Assembly: GCF_039536205.1 (NCBI RefSeq)
Contig: NZ_BAAAYL010000001.1
Coordinates: forward strand, 1,860,001-1,924,000
DNA from: Streptomyces sannanensis
GTDB lineage: Bacteria > Actinomycetota > Actinomycetes > Streptomycetales > Streptomycetaceae
DNA: 64,000 nucleotides
Reading direction: 5' to 3'
The number at the start of each line of letters is the position of its first letter. Within the stretch, counting starts at the first letter, position 1. Both the position numbers and the translations under genes were made by a program. Below are positions 17,438 through 25,369 of this stretch, in pieces. The notes under the pieces were generated by a model. It did no database searches and was not told where the DNA came from. It saw nothing but the letters and a program-made list of their open reading frames with translations.

Positions 17438-18817
17438 GTGCCTTACTTCGACGCCGCATCCTCCGCTCCACTGCACCCCGTCGCGCGGCAGGCCCTCCAG
17501 GCCGCCCTCGACGAGGGCTGGGCCGACCCCGCCCGGCTCTACCGCGAAGGGCGGCGGGCCCGGCTGCTGCTGGACGCGGCCCGCGAAGCGGCCGCAGAGG
17601 CGGTGGGCTGCCGGCCCGACGAGCTGGTGTTCACCACGTCCGGCACGCGGGCGGTGCACTCCGGGATGGCCGGTGCGCTGGCCGGGCGACGGCGGGTCGG
17701 ACGTCACCTGATCGTGTCCTCCGTGGAGCACTCCTCCGTACTTCATGCCGCCGGTACGCATGAAGCGGAGGGCGGCAAGGTGACCGAGGTGCCGGTGGAG
17801 CGCACCGGGCGCGTGTCCGTCACCGGGTACGCGGAAGCACTCCGCCCCGACACCGCGCTGGCCTGCCTCCAGTCCGCCAACCACGAAGTGGGCACGGAAC
17901 AGCCGGTCGCCGAAGTGGCGGACGCATGCCGGGCGGCTGGGGTGCCGTTGCTGGTCGACGCGGCGCAGTCGCTGGGCTGGGGGCCGGTGCCGGGCGGCTG
18001 GTCGCTGCTCACCGCGAGCGCCCACAAGTGGGGCGGGCCGTCGGGGGTCGGACTGCTGGCCGTGCGGAAGGGGGTCCGGTACGCGCCGCAAGGCCCCGCG
18101 GACGAGCGGGAGTCGGGGCGGGCGGCCGGCTTCGAGAACATCCCGGCCATCGTCGCCGCCGCGGCCTCCCTGCGGGCGGTACGCGCGGAGGCGGAGACGG
18201 AGGCGCTCCGGCTGCGCGGCCTGGTGGACCGTATCCGGGCGCGGGTTCCCGAGGCCGTGCCGGATGTCGAGGTCGTGGGAGACGCGGTGCGGAGGCTGCC
18301 CCACCTGGTGACCTTCTCGTGTCTCTATGCCGACGGAGAGACCGTGCTGCACGAGCTGGACCGCGCCGGTTTCTCCGTTTCATCCGGTTCATCCTGTACG
18401 AGCAGCACGCTGACCCCGAGCCATGTGCTGCGCGCGATGGGTGTGCTGTCCGAGGGCAATGTGCGGGTGTCGCTGCCGCTGGGCACGGGCGAGGAGGACG
18501 TGGACCGCTTCCTCGAGGTACTACCGGGGGTCGTCGCCGGGGTGCGCGAGCGCCTGGGCGCACCCGCGGCCTCGCCCGTCCGGGCCGCGGACGACTCGCT
18601 GATCGTCGACGCTCTGGGCAAGCGGTGCCCGATCCCGGTGATCGAGCTCGCGAAGGTCTTCGGTGACGTGCCGGTGGGCGGGATCGTGACGGTGCTGTCA
18701 GACGACGAGGCCGCGCGGCTCGACATCCCGGCGTGGTGCGAGATGCGCGGCCAGGAGTACGTGGGCGAGCGCCCGGTGGAGGGCGGCACGGCGTACGAGG
18801 TCCGACGCGTGGCATGA
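17438..18817 (+). CDS. Cysteine desulfurase fused to a C-terminal TusA-like sulfur carrier
   Basis: A 459-residue fusion. Residues 1-375 are an IscS/NifS-type PLP cysteine desulfurase. The domain shows YFDAASSAPLHP, VEHSSVLHAA, SAHKWGGPSGVGLL with the PLP lysine at about 197, and the mobile active-site loop SSGSSCTS with Cys about 320. After a short linker, residues 388-459 are a TusA/SirA domain: IVDALGKRCPIPVIELAKVF with the sulfur-accepting Cys at about 397. The enzyme should take sulfur from cysteine as persulfide and hand it to its own TusA domain, for Fe-S assembly, tRNA thiolation or molybdenum cofactor. It lies close to erpA and nadA. The start is GTG 17438. Confidence 0.95.
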   Translation: MPYFDAASSAPLHPVARQALQAALDEGWADPARLYREGRRARLLLDAAREAAAEAVGCRPDELVFTTSGTRAVHSGMAGALAGRRRVGRHLIVSSVEHSSVLHAAGTHEAEGGKVTEVPVERTGRVSVTGYAEALRPDTALACLQSANHEVGTEQPVAEVADACRAAGVPLLVDAAQSLGWGPVPGGWSLLTASAHKWGGPSGVGLLAVRKGVRYAPQGPADERESGRAAGFENIPAIVAAAASLRAVRAEAETEALRLRGLVDRIRARVPEAVPDVEVVGDAVRRLPHLVTFSCLYADGETVLHELDRAGFSVSSGSSCTSSTLTPSHVLRAMGVLSEGNVRVSLPLGTGEEDVDRFLEVLPGVVAGVRERLGAPAASPVRAADDSLIVDALGKRCPIPVIELAKVFGDVPVGGIVTVLSDDEAARLDIPAWCEMRGQEYVGERPVEGGTAYEVRRVA

Positions 18818-18859
18818 CGACGGGTCCGCCGAGCCGAGCGCGACGCCCACCGTCAGGCT

Positions 18860-19142
18860 GACCGGAGTGTCCGTCCTCAAACTCCCCCAGGACGTGCTGG
18901 AATTCGCCACCCCCGCGTAGGGAGCCGGGCCCGCCCGGGCCGGTCGAGCTGTAGCCCCACGTCCACTGTCAGGCCGACTGGAGCGTCGGCTGTGATGTGC
19001 CGCCGCACCCCGCCTGGGCCCGGGCCCAGGCGGGCCGGACGACCTGAAACCAGACGACCACCGTGCGCTTGGCCTGAGTGTCCCCCTCCTTAAAGCTCCC
19101 CCGGCTGCCTCCTCCAGCTAACCGCTGGGGGTGCCCCCAGGA
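18860..19142. repeat. Repeat C/A elements and palindrome in a convergent gap
   Basis: The 510-bp gap between the convergent desulfurase and kinase genes has no gene I can support. It holds a C element (GACCGGAGTGTCCGTCCTC, then AAACTCCCCCAGGAC, 18860-18893). It also holds a C+A composite (GAGTGTCCCCCTCC, then CTCCCCCGGCTGCCTCC, then CCGCTGGGGGTGCCCCCAGG, 19077-19142). Between them is the 26-bp perfect palindrome at 19009-19034. Confidence 0.75.
19009..19034. terminator. Perfect 26-bp palindrome, likely bidirectional terminator
   Basis: CCCGCCTGGGCCC and its exact complement GGGCCCAGGCGGG lie back to back between two convergent genes. A 13-bp stem would serve both transcripts. Confidence 0.6.
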
Positions 19143-19327
19143 CGGGCCGCAAGGGGACGCCCCCCGCACATCAGGTGAGACTGAGCCGGACTGGCCGGAG
19201 CGCACTCCCGGAGACCTGGCCGGACGGGCCGGGGAATGCATCCCGTCCGGCGCTCGAGGGCTGGGGGCGCCTCCCGGCGTCAGCTGGGGAGGGTCCGGGG
19301 CAGGGCCCCGGACGTGTCGCCGGCGCG

Positions 19328-20302
19328 TCAGAGCAGGTGTGCCTGGACCTCTGCCGCCGCCTCGTGGCCGTACGCCTTGGTGAAGCGCTCCATGAAGGGC
19401 TCGCGGCTCAGGGTGTACTCCTGGGTGCCCAGCGTCTCGATCACCAGCGTGGCGAGCATGCAGCCGACCTGGGCCGCGCGCTCCAGGCCGACGCCCCAGC
19501 CCAGGCCCGCGAGGAAGCCGGCCCGGAAGGCGTCGCCGACACCGGTCGGGTCGACCTTGCCCTGCTCCTCCGGGCAGCCCACCAGGATCGGCTCCTCGCC
19601 GACCCGCTCGATGCGGACGCCCTGCGAGCCCAGCGTGGTGACCCGGTGGCCGACCTTGGCGAGGATGTCCTCGTCGGTCCAGCCGGTCTTGGACTCGATG
19701 AGCCCCTTCTCGTACTCGTTCGAGAAGAGATACGCCGCGCCCTCCAGCAGTATCCGGATCTCGTCGCCGTTCATCCGGGCGATCTGCTGCGAGAAGTCGG
19801 CCGCGAACGGGATACCGCGCGTACGGCACTCCTCCGTGTGCCGGAGCATCGCCTCGGGGTCGTCGGCGCCGATCAGCACCAGGTCGAGCCCGCCGACACG
19901 GTCGGCGACGGCCTTGAGCTCGATCAGCCGGGCCTCGCTCATCGCACCCGTGTAGAAGGAGCCGATCTGGTTGTGGTCGGCGTCGGTGGTGCAGACGAAG
20001 CGAGCGGTGTGCAGCACCTCGGAGATGCGGACATGGCGCGTGTCGACGCCGTGCCGGTCGAGCCAGGCGCGGTACTCGTCGAAGTCCGAGCCCGCCGCGC
20101 CGACCAGGATGGGGTTGGTGCCGAGCTGGCCCATGCCGAAGCAGATGTTCGCGGCAACCCCTCCCCTGCGTACGTCGAGGGTGTCGACCAGGAAGGAGAG
20201 GGAGACCGTGTGCAGCTGATCGGCGACCAGCTGGTCGGCGAATCGGCCGGGGAAGGTCATGAGGTGGTCGGTGGCGATGGAGCCGGTGACTGCGATACGC
20301 AC
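19328..20302 (-). CDS. PfkB-family carbohydrate kinase (adenosine-kinase-like)
   Basis: A 324-residue sugar or nucleoside kinase. Signatures: the N-terminal MRIAVTGSIATDHLMTFPGR, the GG switch RRGGVAANICFGMGQLG, and the C-terminal catalytic DPTGVGDAFRAGFLAGLGWG, in which the base Asp is preserved and DTTGAGD is altered to DPTGVGD. Actinobacterial members of this branch are annotated as adenosine or ribose-type kinases; the substrate cannot be read here. It is transcribed convergent to the desulfurase and away from the small gene at 20423. The start codon is a GTG-type start at 20302. Confidence 0.9.
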   Translation of the reverse strand: MRIAVTGSIATDHLMTFPGRFADQLVADQLHTVSLSFLVDTLDVRRGGVAANICFGMGQLGTNPILVGAAGSDFDEYRAWLDRHGVDTRHVRISEVLHTARFVCTTDADHNQIGSFYTGAMSEARLIELKAVADRVGGLDLVLIGADDPEAMLRHTEECRTRGIPFAADFSQQIARMNGDEIRILLEGAAYLFSNEYEKGLIESKTGWTDEDILAKVGHRVTTLGSQGVRIERVGEEPILVGCPEEQGKVDPTGVGDAFRAGFLAGLGWGVGLERAAQVGCMLATLVIETLGTQEYTLSREPFMERFTKAYGHEAAAEVQAHLL

Positions 20303-20422
20303 GGCGAGGCTGCTCCTGCGAGGGACGACGTTGACAGCCCACGCTACCCGCTCGTAGGGCGTACGGTGCCCATGTCAGGGGTTCGTGCCCGACCGGGCCC
20401 CGCGAGACACGGGAGCAATCGC

Positions 20423-20632
20423 ATGGCCGAGTACACCGTTCCGGATTCCGGCCCGCTCGAGCTCGACGGAGGTCTGGAGGCACTGCGCAGCGACTGCGCC
20501 CGGATGGCCCCGCACTGGGTGGTACCCGCGACGGCCTTGCCCGCGCCCGTTCCGCCCTCGCTGATCCACGCGATCTCGGTTCCGCCTGCCTCCGTACAGC
20601 TGATCGCCGGGATGTCCGAGTACGGCGACTGA
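20423..20632 (+). CDS. Small conserved-type hypothetical protein
   Basis: A 69-residue protein starting at ATG 20423 with GGGAGC 8 nt upstream. It has no membrane segment and no motif I recognise. The middle part PHWVVPATALPAPVPPSLIH is Pro-rich and uncharged and the end is acidic (GMSEYGD). It is placed between the divergent kinase and a repeat B array that begins 8 bp after the stop. It could start further upstream (20372), but the ribosome binding site supports 20423. Function unknown. Confidence 0.6.
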   Translation: MAEYTVPDSGPLELDGGLEALRSDCARMAPHWVVPATALPAPVPPSLIHAISVPPASVQLIAGMSEYGD

Positions 20633-20640
20633 CCGGCGCA

Positions 20641-20762
20641 CTCCCCCAAGCTCTCGGCTCCTCCCCCAAGCTCTCGGCTCCTCCCCCAAGCTCTCGGCTT
20701 CGCTCGAGCAGGGGGGACCCCCATGAGCAGGGGGGACCCCCATGAGCAGGGGGGACCCCCAT
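20641..20762. repeat. Tandem-expanded repeat B (20-bp and 19-bp units)
   Basis: Three copies of CTCCCCCAAGCTCTCGGCTC (20641-20700) are followed by a 5-bp centre and then three exact copies of GAGCAGGGGGGACCCCCAT (20706-20762). The two units are the left and right arms of the single B palindrome seen at 54026-54062. It lies just before the membrane-anchored protein gene. Confidence 0.95.
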
Positions 20763-20850
20763 CCGCGCGTGAGGGAACCGCTCGCTCCCCCGCTCCGTCC
20801 CATCCGTGTCCCACGTAACCGGACGGCAGCGCAGTCGAAGGAGCAATGCG

Positions 20851-22275
20851 GTGAGCGATCGGCCCGACACCAGCACTGACAGCCCCCGCCGCCGGCGGCG
20901 CTCCAGGGTCGCCCTGGTCTCCGTGGCGGCCGCGGTACTGCTCGCCGGTGGCGGTGGCGCCTATTGGGCCTCCACAGCCGCCGGCAGCGACGAACGCGGC
21001 AGCAATACGGAGAGCAGCAGCGAGCGGCCGCCGCGGCTGACGCTCGACGGGCCCACGGAGGGCATCGCACCCGGCGAGCCGGACCCGGGCGGCGTGAGCT
21101 ACAAGGCCGCCGGCCCACTGCCGGACGGCCCGGACAAAGCCCCGGTGTACCGGCCGCAGGGCACGGTGACCCAGGCCGAGGCGACGCGGCTCGCCAGGGC
21201 CCTGGGGCTGCCGGACACTCCGCGGCTCGTCGGCACGGCCTGGCGGGCCGGGGGCGCACCGGACGGTGAGGGTCCGGTCCTGACGGTCAACAAGCAGGCG
21301 CCGGGGACCTGGTCGTTCATCGAGTACGGGCCGCGGGGCAGCGACTTCTGCCGCAAGGACCAGGAGCGTTGCCCCGACCCGGGCGACAAGCCGGACCGCG
21401 GCCCCGCGGTGAGCGAGCAGGTGGCGAAAGCCGCCGCCACGCCCGTGCTGAAGGCAATCGGCCAGGACGACGTCAAGCTCGACGCCCGGCAGCTCATGGG
21501 CTCGGTACGGGTCGTGAACGCCGACCCGGTGATCGGTGGGTTGCCCACATACGGCTGGGCGACCGGGATCCAGGTCGGCCCGGAGGGACATGTGGTCGGC
21601 GGCAGCGGACAGCTGAAGCCTCCGGTCAAGGGCGACGAGTATCCGGTGATCGGCGCGAAGGCGGCGCTCGAGCGGCTCAACGAGGCGGGCCGGGGCTCGG
21701 GAGGCATCGGCGGCTGCGCCGTCCCCGTGCCGACCGAGCAGGACCAGCCGGTCGCGCCCTGCAAGCCGGGGCACCAAGGGCCGGCATCGGATCCGGTGCC
21801 GGTGACCGGGGCGGTCTTCGGTCTCGCCTCCCACTACATGAACGGCCGGCAGCTGCTCGTACCGTCGTGGCTGTTCGAGGTGAAGCCGCAGGGTGCGGCG
21901 CAGCCGTTCACCATCACCCAGCCCGCGGTGCACCCGGACTATCTGACCGAGCCGGCTCCCCCGGGGAAGGACACCCCGCCGGCCGCGTCGGACCGGCGCG
22001 TGCAGTCGTACGACGTGGACGCGTCCGGGCGGACGCTGACACTGCGCTTCTGGGGTGGGGTGTGCAGCGAATACGGTGCGCGGGCGACGGAGAGCGCGGA
22101 CGCGGTACGCGTCGAGATCACCGAGAAGCCGATCGAGCCCGGCAGGGTCTGCATCCTGATCGCCAAGGAACTCACCACGAAGGTCACGCTCGACAAGCCC
22201 CTGGGCGACCGCGAGGTCGTGGACGCGGCCTCGGGCCAGACGGTCCCACGCGTTCCGGACCCGTCCGGCGCCTGA
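20851..22275 (+). CDS. Membrane-anchored extracytoplasmic protein, function unknown
   Basis: A 474-residue protein starting at GTG 20851 behind GAAGGAG. It has a short cytoplasmic Arg-rich N-terminus (PRRRRRSR), one transmembrane anchor (ALVSVAAAVLLAGGGGAYWA) and a large acidic, Pro/Gly-rich extracellular domain. That domain contains several Cys (FCRKDQERCPD, GGCAVPV, PCKPGHQ, GVCSEYG, RVCILIA) that could form disulfides. It resembles the large membrane proteins common in Streptomyces and has no catalytic motif I recognise. A bidirectional terminator separates it from the convergent erpA gene. An ATG at 20806 is in frame but overlaps the repeat-rich leader. Confidence 0.85.
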   Translation: MSDRPDTSTDSPRRRRRSRVALVSVAAAVLLAGGGGAYWASTAAGSDERGSNTESSSERPPRLTLDGPTEGIAPGEPDPGGVSYKAAGPLPDGPDKAPVYRPQGTVTQAEATRLARALGLPDTPRLVGTAWRAGGAPDGEGPVLTVNKQAPGTWSFIEYGPRGSDFCRKDQERCPDPGDKPDRGPAVSEQVAKAAATPVLKAIGQDDVKLDARQLMGSVRVVNADPVIGGLPTYGWATGIQVGPEGHVVGGSGQLKPPVKGDEYPVIGAKAALERLNEAGRGSGGIGGCAVPVPTEQDQPVAPCKPGHQGPASDPVPVTGAVFGLASHYMNGRQLLVPSWLFEVKPQGAAQPFTITQPAVHPDYLTEPAPPGKDTPPAASDRRVQSYDVDASGRTLTLRFWGGVCSEYGARATESADAVRVEITEKPIEPGRVCILIAKELTTKVTLDKPLGDREVVDAASGQTVPRVPDPSGA

Positions 22276-22318
22276 GCCCGTCCGGTGCCCCGGGACGGGC
22301 ACAGCCCCGCGTACGACG

Positions 22319-22355
22319 AAGGCGGCGGTCCCTGGACATCCAGGGCCGCCGCCTT
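22319..22355. terminator. Bidirectional hairpin terminator
   Basis: AAGGCGGCGG(T)CCCTGG pairs with CCAGGGCCGCCGCCTT through a 16-bp stem with one bulged T and a 4-nt loop. It lies between two convergent genes and carries A and T tails suitable for both directions. Confidence 0.88.
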
Positions 22356-22366
22356 CACACAGCGCT

Positions 22367-22723
22367 TCAGCTGAAGGAGTCGCCGCAGGCGCAGGAGCCG
22401 GTCGCGTTCGGGTTGTCGATCGTGAAGCCCTGCTTCTCGATGGTGTCCACGAAGTCGATCGACGCGCCGCCCAGGTACGGAGCGCTCATACGGTCGGTCA
22501 CGACCTTGACGCCGTCGAAGTCCTTGACAACGTCACCGTCGAGCGAACGCTCGTCGAAGAAGAGCTGGTAGCGCAGGCCGGAGCAGCCGCCGGGCTGAAC
22601 GGCGACGCGCAGGGCCAGGTCGTCGCGGCCTTCCTGGTCGAGCAGGGCCTTGACCTTGGCCGCGGCAGCGTCCGACAGGATGATGCCGTCGCTCACAGTG
22701 GTGGTCTCGTCCGATACGGACAT
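22367..22723 (-). CDS. erpA: ErpA/HesB-type iron-sulfur cluster insertion protein
   Basis: A 118-residue A-type Fe-S carrier starting at ATG 22723 with GGGAGAG upstream. The three cluster Cys are in VQPGGCSGLRYQ and TGSCACGDSFS at the C-terminus. It should receive clusters and pass them to apo-enzymes; the divergent nadA encodes a [4Fe-4S] enzyme and is a likely client. The intergenic region 22724-23021 is shared with the nadA promoter. Confidence 0.95.
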   Translation of the reverse strand: MSVSDETTTVSDGIILSDAAAAKVKALLDQEGRDDLALRVAVQPGGCSGLRYQLFFDERSLDGDVVKDFDGVKVVTDRMSAPYLGGASIDFVDTIEKQGFTIDNPNATGSCACGDSFS

Positions 22724-22895
22724 CTGCTTCTCTCCCGGGTTGTACGGAGACTGCTTGCCGACGGTGCTTGCAACCGGCGGGGTCCCGGATTCATTCCGGG
22801 CGAGCCCTAGTCTTTCCTCTTCATGCTCGCACACGCGTCGCAGGCCGGATACCGGCTTGTCGTGGGGGAATGCGTCACATCGACACTATGGCCAT

Positions 22896-22923
22896 CGTCA
22901 AAGTGACGTGAACCAGTTATGAT
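22896..22923 (+). promoter_or_regulatory. Candidate nadA promoter with overlapping dyad
   Basis: TATGAT (22918-22923) is a good -10 box. The -35 is weak (TCGTCA, 17-bp spacing) and overlaps the dyad CGTCA-AAG-TGACG (22896-22908), which could be an operator. A second AT-rich block, AGTGTCATTTAGAC, follows just downstream. NAD-responsive repression is plausible but not shown. Confidence 0.45.
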
Positions 22924-23021
22924 AGATAGTGTCATTTAGACGAAAAGCCCCCGGTGCAAGCACCGGCTCCACTGGAGGCGGCTGCGCCGCCGCGAAATTC
23001 GGAACAGAAAGGGTGCGTGTC

Positions 23022-24200
23022 GTGACCACCGCCCAGCCCCTGGACGTCCAGCCGACGCCCCTCGCTCTCCTGCTGCTCGGCCGCGAGGCCGACCCGAAGA
23101 GCGAGCGCGGCGTGGACTGTCCGGGTGACCTGCCCTCCCCGTCCGACCCGGACCTGGTGGAGCGCGCCCGCGCGGCCAAGGAGAAGCTCGGGGACAAGGT
23201 CTTCATCCTCGGCCACCACTACCAGCGCGACGAGGTCATCCAGTTCGCCGATGTCACCGGGGACTCCTTCAAGCTCGCCAGGGACGCGGCCGCCCGCCCG
23301 GAGGCCGAGTACATCGTCTTCTGCGGTGTGCACTTCATGGCCGAGTCCGCGGACATCCTGACCACGGACGACCAGAAGGTCGTCCTGCCCGACCTGGCGG
23401 CCGGCTGCTCGATGGCCGACATGGCCACCGCCGAGCAGGTCGCGGAATGCTGGGACGTACTGACCGAGGCCGGCATCGCCGAGCAGGTCGTGCCCGTCTC
23501 GTACATGAACTCCTCCGCCGACATCAAGGCCTTCACCGGCAAGCACGGCGGCCTGATCTGTACCTCGTCCAACGCCAGGCGCGCGCTGGACTGGGCCTTC
23601 GAGCAGGGCGAGAAGGTCCTTTTCCTGCCGGACCAGCACCTCGGGCGCAACACCGCGGTCCGCGACATGGGCATGTCGCTCGACGACTGCGTCATCTACA
23701 ACCCGCACAAGCCGAACGGCGGACTGACCGTCGAGCAGCTGCGCAACGCCAAGATGATCCTGTGGCGCGGCCACTGCTCCGTGCACGGCCGCTTCTCGCT
23801 GGACTCCGTCAACGACGTGCGCGAGCGCATCCCGGGCGTCAACGTCCTGGTGCACCCCGAGTGCAAGCACGAGGTCGTGGCCGCGGCCGACTACGTCGGC
23901 TCGACGGAGTACATCATCAAGGCCCTGGAGGCCGCCCCGGCCGGCTCCAAGTGGGCCATCGGCACGGAGCTGAACCTGGTCCGCCGCCTGGCGAACCGCT
24001 TCGCGGCCGAGGACAAGGAGATCGTCTTCCTCGACAAGACGGTCTGCTTCTGCTCCACGATGAACCGCATCGACCTGCCGCATCTGGTGTGGGCCCTGGA
24101 GTCCCTCGCCGAGGGCAACCTGGTCAACCGCATCGAGGTCGACAAGGAGACCGAGAGCTTCGCGAAGCTCGCGCTGGAGCGGATGCTGGCGCTGCCGTAG
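23022..24200 (+). CDS. nadA: Quinolinate synthase A
   Basis: De novo NAD synthesis: condenses iminoaspartate with dihydroxyacetone phosphate to quinolinate, using a [4Fe-4S] cluster. The 392-residue protein has the three conserved cluster Cys in VFCGVHFMAESADIL (101), LVHPECKHEV (281) and KTVCFCSTMNRIDLP (344, with 342 adjacent). It also has the family motifs LGHHYQRDEVIQFADVTGDS and PDQHLGRNTA. I chose GTG 23022 behind AGAAAGGG rather than the upstream in-frame ATG at 22929, which lies in the promoter. Its 3' end (24046-24206) is duplicated at 25095-25256. A terminator follows at 24216-24250. Confidence 0.97.
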   Translation: MTTAQPLDVQPTPLALLLLGREADPKSERGVDCPGDLPSPSDPDLVERARAAKEKLGDKVFILGHHYQRDEVIQFADVTGDSFKLARDAAARPEAEYIVFCGVHFMAESADILTTDDQKVVLPDLAAGCSMADMATAEQVAECWDVLTEAGIAEQVVPVSYMNSSADIKAFTGKHGGLICTSSNARRALDWAFEQGEKVLFLPDQHLGRNTAVRDMGMSLDDCVIYNPHKPNGGLTVEQLRNAKMILWRGHCSVHGRFSLDSVNDVRERIPGVNVLVHPECKHEVVAAADYVGSTEYIIKALEAAPAGSKWAIGTELNLVRRLANRFAAEDKEIVFLDKTVCFCSTMNRIDLPHLVWALESLAEGNLVNRIEVDKETESFAKLALERMLALP

Positions 24201-24215
24201 CCCGCACCACACCGA

Positions 24216-24250
24216 CGCCGAGAGGCGCCCCGAATGGGCGCCCCTCGGCG
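24216..24250 (+). terminator. nadA terminator
   Basis: CGCCGAGAGGCGCCC and GGGCGCCCCTCGGCG form a 15-bp stem with one mismatch and a 5-nt loop, 15 bp after the nadA stop. A structural counterpart follows the duplicated nadA end at 25271-25309. Confidence 0.85.
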
Positions 24251-24419
24251 CTGTCGGCCCATGGGGTTCGACCAAGGGCACCAGCCTCCCCCGTTCTCAG
24301 TTACGCGCATCGCCACCACGCTCCTGTACGGGGCGGAGTTGCGGCTGGTGTGAAATCTCCTGGTCAGCAGGAGGGGCCACCAAGTTCGGATGGGCAGAGG
24401 TCTTCGTGGTGTTGCGGGG

Positions 24420-24752
24420 TCAGAAGCCGGTCGGGTAGTCGTCGAAGCGGACCACGCGGGCTATGTAGAAGCCGGGCGCTCCCTTCGGCGTCACGCTGCG
24501 GTGGTACTCGATCAAGCCGAGTCCGTGGGGCATGAAGGAGGTGTAGACGTCGTCTACGCCGGGAACCGGCCGGGCGCTGAGAGGAAGAACTCCGAGTCCC
24601 AGCGCCTCGCGCATCTCGACCATGACGACGGATACCGCCCCCACGATGTCCAGGGGCGTATCAGGGCCGAGAAGGATCTCTTCGACCTCGGGCGACATAC
24701 TGATCGGGTCCTCGTCCTCGGGACCGTCGTACAGGTCGTGCCAGTCACTCAC
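24420..24752 (-). CDS. Second gene of a coupled two-gene accessory module
   Basis: A 110-residue acidic protein starting at GTG 24752, which overlaps the stop of the upstream gene as GTGA. The N-terminus is acidic (YDGPEDEDP). The C-terminal half looks like alternating beta strands (DVYTSFMPHGLGLIEYHRSV, GFYIARVVRFDDYPTGF), faintly like the small RelE/ParE-type fold. I do not recognise the family. The tight coupling with a small helical protein and the position inside an island would fit a toxin-antitoxin or other addiction-type pair, but no catalytic residues can be named. Confidence 0.6.
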   Translation of the reverse strand: MSDWHDLYDGPEDEDPISMSPEVEEILLGPDTPLDIVGAVSVVMVEMREALGLGVLPLSARPVPGVDDVYTSFMPHGLGLIEYHRSVTPKGAPGFYIARVVRFDDYPTGF

Positions 24753-25030
24753 TGGCTGCGCTTCCGCAGCTCGCGCATGATCGCCGAGGCCGGGCGGCCG
24801 GTGGCCGTACCCGCCTTCACCGCAGCGGCGGTACGGGAGGTACGGGGGTCGCCGGCGATCTGCACGAGGAGCCACCAGTTCTTGAGGATGTCTCCAATCT
24901 CGTCCGCGCCGGCCTGCCCCATCTCCCGGTAGAAGTCCATGCGCTGTACCGGCGGCAGTGCTGCGGCTACGGCGTCCTGGGTGCACGGAATGCGTGACGG
25001 CTGACAGGGATGCTCAGGTTGTGCGCTCAC
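24749..25030 (-). CDS. First gene of a coupled two-gene accessory module (DUF6247-like)
   Basis: A 93-residue protein starting at GTG 25030 with GGAGGGAG upstream. It is predicted mostly helical: VQRMDFYREMGQAGADEIGD, LKNWWLLVQIAGDPRTSR, ending in MRELRKRSQ. The spacing of FYREM and the Trp-rich helix recall the DUF6247-type proteins that Streptomyces carry beside small partner genes; this is from memory and uncertain. It lies between nadA and the duplicated nadA end. A longer frame into 25195 is antisense to that duplicate and is not credible. Confidence 0.6.
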   Translation of the reverse strand: MSAQPEHPCQPSRIPCTQDAVAAALPPVQRMDFYREMGQAGADEIGDILKNWWLLVQIAGDPRTSRTAAAVKAGTATGRPASAIMRELRKRSQ

Positions 25031-25094
25031 GGTGGTGTTCTCCCTCCGATGGGTGCCCCGGCCAGAGTATCCAGCAGGGTGGAGGGCGTCAGGC

Positions 25095-25309
25095 GCTTCT
25101 GCTCCACCATGAACCGCATCGACCCTCCCGCACCTGGTGTGGGCCCTGGAGTCCCTGGCCGAGGGCAACCTGGTCAACCGCATCGAGGTCGACAAGGAGA
25201 CCGAGATCTTCGCGAAGCTCGCGCTGGAGCGGATGCCGGCACTGCCGTAGCCCGCGGCCCAGTCTGACGTGCCGAAGGGTGCGCCCCGTGACCGGGCGCC
25301 CCCTTCGGC
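25095..25309 (+). pseudogene. Duplicated 3' end of nadA with terminator
   Basis: 25095-25256 repeats 24046-24206 of nadA with about eight substitutions and one inserted base (CGACCCTCCCGCACC against CGACCTGCCGCATC), so its reading frame is broken. The copy keeps the stop codon and is followed by its own hairpin (GCCGAAGGGTGCGCCC / GGGCGCCCCCTTCGGC, 25271-25309). It codes for nothing functional. It is best explained as the displaced old 3' end of nadA left by an insertion event. The 894 bp between the copies hold the two-gene module. Confidence 0.9.
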
Positions 25310-25369
25310 GTAGCCGACTCGGTACAGCCCGAAATCAACGACCTCCGTGCCGGTAATCGCGTATCACGG

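Noticed and set aside
24749..25195. Extended N-terminus of the small helical protein, reaching into the duplicated nadA end
   Set aside because: The extra 55 codons are antisense to nadA-derived sequence and the ribosome binding site supports GTG 25030.
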